NCBI GenBank assembly: GCA_005772895.1
Contig: SXIH01000058.1
Coordinates: forward strand, 42,418 to 106,417
Origin: Bacteroidota bacterium
GTDB lineage: Bacteria > Bacteroidota > Bacteroidia > 2-12-FULL-35-15
Direction of reading: 5' to 3'
DNA: 64,000 nt
Positions 59,311 through 64,000 of the stretch are shown here, one piece after another; within the stretch, counting starts at the first letter, position 1, and the number at the start of each line of letters is the position of its first letter. The translations under genes and the position numbers were made by a program. A model generated the notes under the pieces. The model saw only the letters and a program-made list of their open reading frames with translations. It was not told where the DNA came from and made no database searches.

Positions 59311-60972
59311 ATGAAAAGATGCTTTTTTATTTTTTTATTGTCTTTATTTTCTGGTCTATTGTCTATTGATCAATGTTTTTCACAGAATGCAAAAGTCGAT
59401 TCGCTCTTGAGTGTTTTAAACTCATCGAAGCCTGATACTTCAAAAGTGAGTGTTTTGAATGCTTTAGCTTTTGAATTGAGAAGTTCAGATCCTGCTAAGT
59501 CTATTGAATATTCTGAAATGTCAATAAAGTTGGCATCAGAAATTGGGTTTGAAAAGGGTGGCGCAGTTGCATTAATTAATTTAGCATTTACTCAAATAAA
59601 TATAGGAGAGTATGATTTAGCTATTGCTAATGCTACCAAAGGATTAAATCAGCTAAAAACACACAATGATAAATACAATGAAGGGCGGGCTTATAATACT
59701 ATTGGCGAAGCATACAGGTATAAAGATAATTATAATGAAGCATTGCAGTATTATCAGATTGCTTTGAAGATAAGGACTGAATCAAAAGATAAAAAAGGCA
59801 TTGCAAGTGTATTGAATAATATAGGAATTGTTCAATATAATCTTGGAAATTACCCCGAAGCATTAAAAAAACATTTCGAAGCTTTAAAGATCAGAGAAGA
59901 AATTGCTGATTTGCAGGCTGTAGCAGCTTCTTATAATAATATTGCATTAATTTATATGAAGCAGCTTGATTTTTCTGCTGCACTAAAAATTAATACTCAA
60001 GCTTTAGAGATAAGAAAAAAATTAGAGGATAAGCGGGGAGTGGCAACTTCTTATACAAATATTGCAAACATACAACGTCTTATAAATGAAACGCAAAAAT
60101 CACTCGAGAATTACGGATTTGCTTTAAAAATATTTGAGGAATTAAAAGATAAAAAAAATATAGCCGGTTCTTATAATAATATAGGAAGCATATATCAAAT
60201 AGAAGCAGACACATTGCTGACAAAAAATAACAGCGCTGAAGCAATAAAAAAAATAAACGATGCTATTGGTTGTTTTGATATCGCAAAAAAGCTGTATGAT
60301 GAGATTGAAAGCAATAGTGGGATAATTTTAATAAATCAAAATTTAGGAAATGCATATAGATCACTCAAAGATTATAGCAGAGCCAGAAAATATTACCAAG
60401 CAGGCTTAGAACTTTCTATAAAAATAAAAAGTAAGGAAGAGATAAAGAATTTCTATAGCGATTTGGCTATTACAGATAATTTAACAGGAAATTATAAGTC
60501 GGCTTTTGAAAATCATAAATTATACATATTGTATCGCGACAGTCTTGATAATGAAGAAACAAGAAAAAAAACAATTCAAGCTCAAATGACCTATGATTTT
60601 GAGAAAAAGGAAGCTGTTGCAACAGCTGAACACAAAAAAGAATTAGAAAAGCAGGAGTTGGTGGCAAATGAAAAAAGCCGTAAACAAACAATTGTTATTG
60701 CATTTGTAGTTTGCGGTTTATTATTAGTTATTGTGTTTGCGGGTTTTATTTTCAGATCTTTGAGAGTTACACGAAAGCAAAAAGATATTATTGAAGAACA
60801 GAAGAATATTGTTGAAGTACAAAAACTGGAAGTGGAACAACAAAAACGAATAGTAGAAGAACATCAGAAATCAATTATTGATAGTATTACATACGCCAGA
60901 CGAATACAAAGTTCATTGCTGCCAACAGAGAAATATATCGATAAAAATTTTAAGCGATTAATGAAAAATTAA
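59311..60972 (+). CDS. TPR sensor protein with the shared tail (array member 7)
   Basis: The 553-aa protein, the longest intact TPR member, has a signal peptide (ending CFSQ). Its TPR region includes one degenerate, longer unit around residues 290-330 (TLLTKNNSAEAIKKINDAIG). The standard layout follows: YRDSLDNEETRKKTIQAQM, membrane helix (VIAFVVCGLLLVIVFAGFIF), coiled coil with QKxxVEQQK steps, and tail KSIIDSITYARRIQSSLLPT, then EKYIDKNFKRLMKN. Its stop overlaps the next ATG (TAATG). Like its neighbours it shows no kinase, cyclase, phosphatase or DNA-binding domain. Confidence 0.84.
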   Translation: MKRCFFIFLLSLFSGLLSIDQCFSQNAKVDSLLSVLNSSKPDTSKVSVLNALAFELRSSDPAKSIEYSEMSIKLASEIGFEKGGAVALINLAFTQINIGEYDLAIANATKGLNQLKTHNDKYNEGRAYNTIGEAYRYKDNYNEALQYYQIALKIRTESKDKKGIASVLNNIGIVQYNLGNYPEALKKHFEALKIREEIADLQAVAASYNNIALIYMKQLDFSAALKINTQALEIRKKLEDKRGVATSYTNIANIQRLINETQKSLENYGFALKIFEELKDKKNIAGSYNNIGSIYQIEADTLLTKNNSAEAIKKINDAIGCFDIAKKLYDEIESNSGIILINQNLGNAYRSLKDYSRARKYYQAGLELSIKIKSKEEIKNFYSDLAITDNLTGNYKSAFENHKLYILYRDSLDNEETRKKTIQAQMTYDFEKKEAVATAEHKKELEKQELVANEKSRKQTIVIAFVVCGLLLVIVFAGFIFRSLRVTRKQKDIIEEQKNIVEVQKLEVEQQKRIVEEHQKSIIDSITYARRIQSSLLPTEKYIDKNFKRLMKN

Positions 60973-62453
60973 TGAGAAAGAGATTTTACATAGTTGTTTG
61001 TTGCCTTTTGTATACTATCCACTGTATTGGACAAGATTCAAAAGCGGACTCTTTGTCAGCACTCTTAAACATTTCTAATGAAGACACTACCAAAGTTAAT
61101 CTCCTTAATGATCTTTTCTTAGAGTACGAGTTTACGGATGACGAAAAAGCTAAAAAATTTTTGAGTGATGCACTCAGAATTTCTCAAAAAACAAATTACA
61201 AAAAAGGTCTTGGTGTTACCTATACATATCTGGGTTATTTTGCTGAAGACAAAGGCAATTATCCTGAAGCATTAAATTATTATCTTATGTCACTAAAAAT
61301 AAAAGATGATAAAAAAGGAATTGCAGATGCTCATAGTAATATTGGAACTATTTATTATCATCAGGGAAATTATCCGGAAGCATTGAGTAATTTTTTTCTG
61401 TCTCTGAAAATCAGACAGGAGATTGGTGATAGAAAAGGAATTGCAAATTCATATAATAATATCGGAGGTGTTTATTATGACCAGGAAAATTTTGATGAGG
61501 CCTTGAAGTACTTCTTAGCATCTTTAAAAATAAAAGAAGAATTAGGCTTAAAATCGGCTATTGCGGCTTCTTATAATAATATAGGACTTGTTTATACTTT
61601 TCAATTCAAATATGAGGAAGCATTACAAAATTTCTTTGCTGCATTAGAATTAAATAAAACCCTTAATAATAAAAGAGATATTTCTGCATCTTATAATAAT
61701 ATTGGGCTCGTGTATGCTGATTTAGGTAAATATTCCGAAGCTTTAGAAAATTATTTCGCTTCCATAAAAATTAAAGAATCTATTGGCGATAATGGAGGAA
61801 TATCCGGTTCCTATTGTAATGTTGGCGACACATATTTAAAACAAAAAAATTATTTAAAAGCTGAGGAGTATTTTATTAAAGCAAGGGATTTATGCAAAAA
61901 AATCGGACAAAGAGAATATTTAAAAAACACTTATGTCGGATTAGCTGCTTTGGACAGTGCAAAAGGCGATTATAAAGGCGCTTATGAAAATCATAAACTA
62001 TATATTCTTTATCGTGATAGTCTTGATAATGAAGAAACAAGAAAAAAAATGATTCAAAGTCAGATGAATTTTGAATTTGAAAAGAAAGAAGCTGTTGCTA
62101 ATGCTGAACATAAAATAGAACTCGAAAATCAAAAAGTTTTTGCAGATGAAAAAAGCAGAAAGCAGAAGATTGTTATATTATTTGTAGTTTGTGGATTATT
62201 ATTGGTGTTGGTATTTGCAGGGTTTATTTTCAAATCATTGCAAGTTACCCGAAAACAAAAGGATACAATTGAAATTCAAAAAGTGCTGGTTGAAATGCAA
62301 AAAAAAGAAGTGGAACAACAGAAAATAATAGTTGAAGAACATCAAAAGGAAATTATTGATAGTATAACTTATGCAAGAAGAATTCAGCAGTCGTTATTGC
62401 CTTCTGAAAAGTATATTGAACGTATGTTGAAAAGGTTAAATTCTAAAAATTAG
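60972..62453 (+). CDS. TPR sensor protein with the shared tail (array member 8)
   Basis: The 493-aa protein has a signal peptide (about 1-20, ending HCIGQ). About seven TPR units follow, with near-consensus repeats such as GNYPEALSNFFLSLKIRQEI and NSYNNIGGVYYDQENFDEAL. Then come YRDSLDNEETRKKMIQSQM, a membrane helix (IVILFVVCGLLLVLVFAGFI) and a coiled coil. The tail is KEIIDSITYARRIQQSLLPS, then EKYIERMLKRLNSKN. It is coupled to member 7 by TAATG. The N-terminal region (DTTKVNLLNDLFLEYEFTDD) is closely related to that of members 3 and 5, which marks a sub-group within the array. Confidence 0.84.
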   Translation: MRKRFYIVVCCLLYTIHCIGQDSKADSLSALLNISNEDTTKVNLLNDLFLEYEFTDDEKAKKFLSDALRISQKTNYKKGLGVTYTYLGYFAEDKGNYPEALNYYLMSLKIKDDKKGIADAHSNIGTIYYHQGNYPEALSNFFLSLKIRQEIGDRKGIANSYNNIGGVYYDQENFDEALKYFLASLKIKEELGLKSAIAASYNNIGLVYTFQFKYEEALQNFFAALELNKTLNNKRDISASYNNIGLVYADLGKYSEALENYFASIKIKESIGDNGGISGSYCNVGDTYLKQKNYLKAEEYFIKARDLCKKIGQREYLKNTYVGLAALDSAKGDYKGAYENHKLYILYRDSLDNEETRKKMIQSQMNFEFEKKEAVANAEHKIELENQKVFADEKSRKQKIVILFVVCGLLLVLVFAGFIFKSLQVTRKQKDTIEIQKVLVEMQKKEVEQQKIIVEEHQKEIIDSITYARRIQQSLLPSEKYIERMLKRLNSKN

Positions 62454-62477
62454 CAGAAGGGAATTGATTCTATAATT

Positions 62478-63839
62478 ATGAAAAGACATTTTTTTATTTT
62501 TTTATTTTTTACTGGTTATTACATTCTGACTACTGCTCATTGCTTATCTCAAAATGCAAAAATTGATTCACTATCTGTTTTACTTAAAAATGATAAGGCT
62601 GATTCTAATAAAGTAAATCATTTGAATTTACTTGGATGGGAATTGATGTATGCTAATCCGGATACAGCAATAGTATTAAGCAGTGAAGCTTTAAAGATTT
62701 CAATAAGTATAAAAAATGAAAAATGTCAAGCTAATAGTTATAGCAACTTGGGTGTTTATTCATGGATAAAAGGGGAGTACCCTACTTCTTTATCTTATCA
62801 GTTTAAAGCATTGAAACTTCGTGAAAAAATAAAAGATAAAAGAGGAGAAGCAACCTCTCTTTCAAATATTGGAATTGTTTATTGGAATCAATCGGAAAAT
62901 GAAAAGGCGCTTGAGTATCTTCAAAAGGCTTTAGTTATTATGGAAGGTTTAGGTAATAAAGAAGGTGTTGCAAAAAATATTGGCAATATCGGTGTTCTGT
63001 ATTATCAAACCGCAAACTACCAAAAAGCAATTGAATATTATGAAAAAGCAGTAAAATTGGATTTAGAACTTGGGGCGAAAAACAGAGTAGCAACTGATTT
63101 TGGAAATATTGGTGTTGTATATCATGCATTGGCGGATTCAACAATTAAAAATGAAAGGGATAGAAATAATTTATATAACAAAGCTTTGGAATATTATTTA
63201 AAAGCTCTTAAAACTGAAGAAGAACTAGGGAATAGTGCATCAATTGTCAGGCATATGGGGAATATCGGTACTTTATATGTTCAGTTGGGTAATTATAATA
63301 GTGCCGAACAATATTTAGAAAAAGTAATTGAACTGTCAGATAGTTTAGGATTTATGAATGAGAGAATGCAGTTTGAAAATTCTTTAAGTGCTTTATTTGA
63401 ACAAAAAGGTGATTTTGGCAAATCATTAATACATTATCGACAATATGCAAATTTGAAGGATTCTCTTTTTAATGAAGAGAAAAACAAAGAGTTGACAGAG
63501 CATGAATTGAATTATGAGTTTGAAAAAAAAGAAAATGCATTGAGGGCAGAACAAGAAAAAAAAGATGCTGTAGCTCAAGCGGATAAAAAAAGACAGCAAC
63601 TGCTCATCTGGTTTGTTATTTTAATTGCAATTGCTGTTTCAATTATTGCACTGATAATTTTCAGATCTTTAAAAATAACTAAAAATCAAAAAGAAGTTAT
63701 TCAGTGCCAAAAATTAATTGTAGAAGAACATCAAAAGGAAATTATTGATAGTATAACGTATGCAAGAAGAATACAGCAATCATTGTTGCCTACAGAGAAG
63801 TATATAGATAAGCAATTGAGAAGGTTGAGAAAAAAATAA
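62478..63839 (+). CDS. TPR sensor protein with the shared tail (array member 9)
   Basis: The 453-aa protein has a signal peptide (ending HCLSQ) and about six TPR units that diverge from the other members (NEKALEYLQKALVIMEGLG). A variant juxtamembrane segment (LKDSLFNEEKNKELTEHEL) is followed by a membrane helix (LIWFVILIAIAVSIIALIIF), a shortened coiled coil, and the tail KEIIDSITYARRIQQSLLPT with EKYIDKQLRRLRKK. The tail is fully conserved although the sensor half is the most distant of the later members. That argues for a conserved function of the tail. It is the last array gene and ends 1 bp before the end of the convergent minus-strand gene. Confidence 0.84.
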   Translation: MKRHFFIFLFFTGYYILTTAHCLSQNAKIDSLSVLLKNDKADSNKVNHLNLLGWELMYANPDTAIVLSSEALKISISIKNEKCQANSYSNLGVYSWIKGEYPTSLSYQFKALKLREKIKDKRGEATSLSNIGIVYWNQSENEKALEYLQKALVIMEGLGNKEGVAKNIGNIGVLYYQTANYQKAIEYYEKAVKLDLELGAKNRVATDFGNIGVVYHALADSTIKNERDRNNLYNKALEYYLKALKTEEELGNSASIVRHMGNIGTLYVQLGNYNSAEQYLEKVIELSDSLGFMNERMQFENSLSALFEQKGDFGKSLIHYRQYANLKDSLFNEEKNKELTEHELNYEFEKKENALRAEQEKKDAVAQADKKRQQLLIWFVILIAIAVSIIALIIFRSLKITKNQKEVIQCQKLIVEEHQKEIIDSITYARRIQQSLLPTEKYIDKQLRRLRKK

Positions 63840-63840
63840 C

Positions 63841-64000
63841 TTACTTCTTATATTTTCCAAACACTTTTAATAAATAAATTATATCATCAGATTGTATAAA
63901 GTCAGGACTTTTTAAAATAGCGCTTAAATTTTCGTCTTTCGTTTTCACATTAAAAAGCGTAATTCTGATTCCTTTTTCATGAGCCAATGTTACTTGCTCC
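63841..64000 (-). CDS. C-terminal fragment of a protein, possibly glycerophosphodiester phosphodiesterase-like
   Basis: On the minus strand an open frame without start runs from the window edge to a TAA at 63843-63841, giving 52 residues: EQVTLAHEKGIRITLFNVKT, then DENLSAILKSPDFIQSDD and a basic end VFGKYKK. The pattern of a strand after AHEKGIRITLF, then a helix, then a phrase like PDFIQSDD near the C terminus, resembles the end of glycerophosphodiester phosphodiesterase TIM barrels. The fragment is too short for a firm call. Confidence 0.4.
   Translation of the reverse strand, partial: EQVTLAHEKGIRITLFNVKTKDENLSAILKSPDFIQSDDIIYLLKVFGKYKK

Noticed and set aside
48542..63839. CRISPR-like array or satellite because of recurring short words such as TATAATAATATTGGA
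   Set aside because: The words recur every 120 bp or so in coding frame and translate to the YNNIG core of TPR units.
48542..63839. Complete SpoIIE phosphatases
   Set aside because: Each chain ends 15-20 residues after the RIQxSLLP helix, and the next gene begins at once with a signal peptide. No PP2C metal-binding motif is present in any frame that I could see.

Overview
The window comes from an AT-rich member of the Bacteroidota. The evidence is several type IX secretion (T9SS) C-terminal sorting domains (type A and one gliding-motility type B), a PorG-like barrel protein, a GLPGLI protein, a BshA homologue, a paired M16 peptidase set, and promoters of the Bacteroidota pattern TTG-N20-TAnnTTTG. 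I would not place it below phylum. I saw no tRNA, rRNA or CRISPR array.

Region 1 (1-2650) holds the 3' end of a T9SS-sorted secreted protein, a secreted protein built from adhesin-head repeats that stops inside a repeat, and a small RAYT transposase unit bounded by a perfect 30-bp inverted repeat.

Region 2 (2686-24052) is a long, tightly packed, co-directional polysaccharide locus. It encodes an LpxD-like acyltransferase, five GT4-type and one GT2 glycosyltransferases, an acyltransferase-3 membrane protein, a sugar epimerase, a WecE/RffA-type sugar aminotransferase, an AsnB-type amidotransferase, a WcaF-type acetyltransferase and an O-antigen-ligase-type membrane protein. Embedded in it is a phosphate-chemistry block: DUF4956, a VTC-domain protein, CotH kinase, the ligase, a CotH-beta-helix fusion and a calcineurin-like phosphoesterase. 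No flippase or initiating transferase is visible, so the locus probably extends elsewhere. A bidirectional terminator closes it.

Region 3 (24105-48478) is mixed housekeeping and envelope content: PorG-like barrel, nitronate monooxygenase/FabK-like enzyme, two M16 peptidases, a 1109-aa type B T9SS protein, a type A T9SS protein, BshA, a secreted M28 peptidase, a YciH/SUI1 factor, a lipid kinase, an LTA-synthase-like enzyme, an Ala-rich lipoprotein, a TonB-type barrel with a GLPGLI partner, a small minus-strand operon, and a fused alpha-ketoacid dehydrogenase E1. Palindromic intergenic repeats are scattered through it.

Region 4 (48542-63839) is the most striking part: nine consecutive same-strand genes, eight TPR proteins and one beta-propeller/Y_Y_Y protein. 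All are built as signal sequence, extracytoplasmic sensor, one membrane helix, cytoplasmic coiled coil. All end in the same tail (consensus IIDSI-[TM]-YA-[RK]-RIQ-x-SL-[LM]-P-[TS]-[ED]-x-YI), followed within about 20 residues by the stop. In related Bacteroidota proteins this helix leads into a SpoIIE/PP2C phosphatase domain, and here that domain is absent from all nine. One member is split by a single in-frame TGA where its paralogues have glycine. The window ends in the 3' part of a minus-strand gene.
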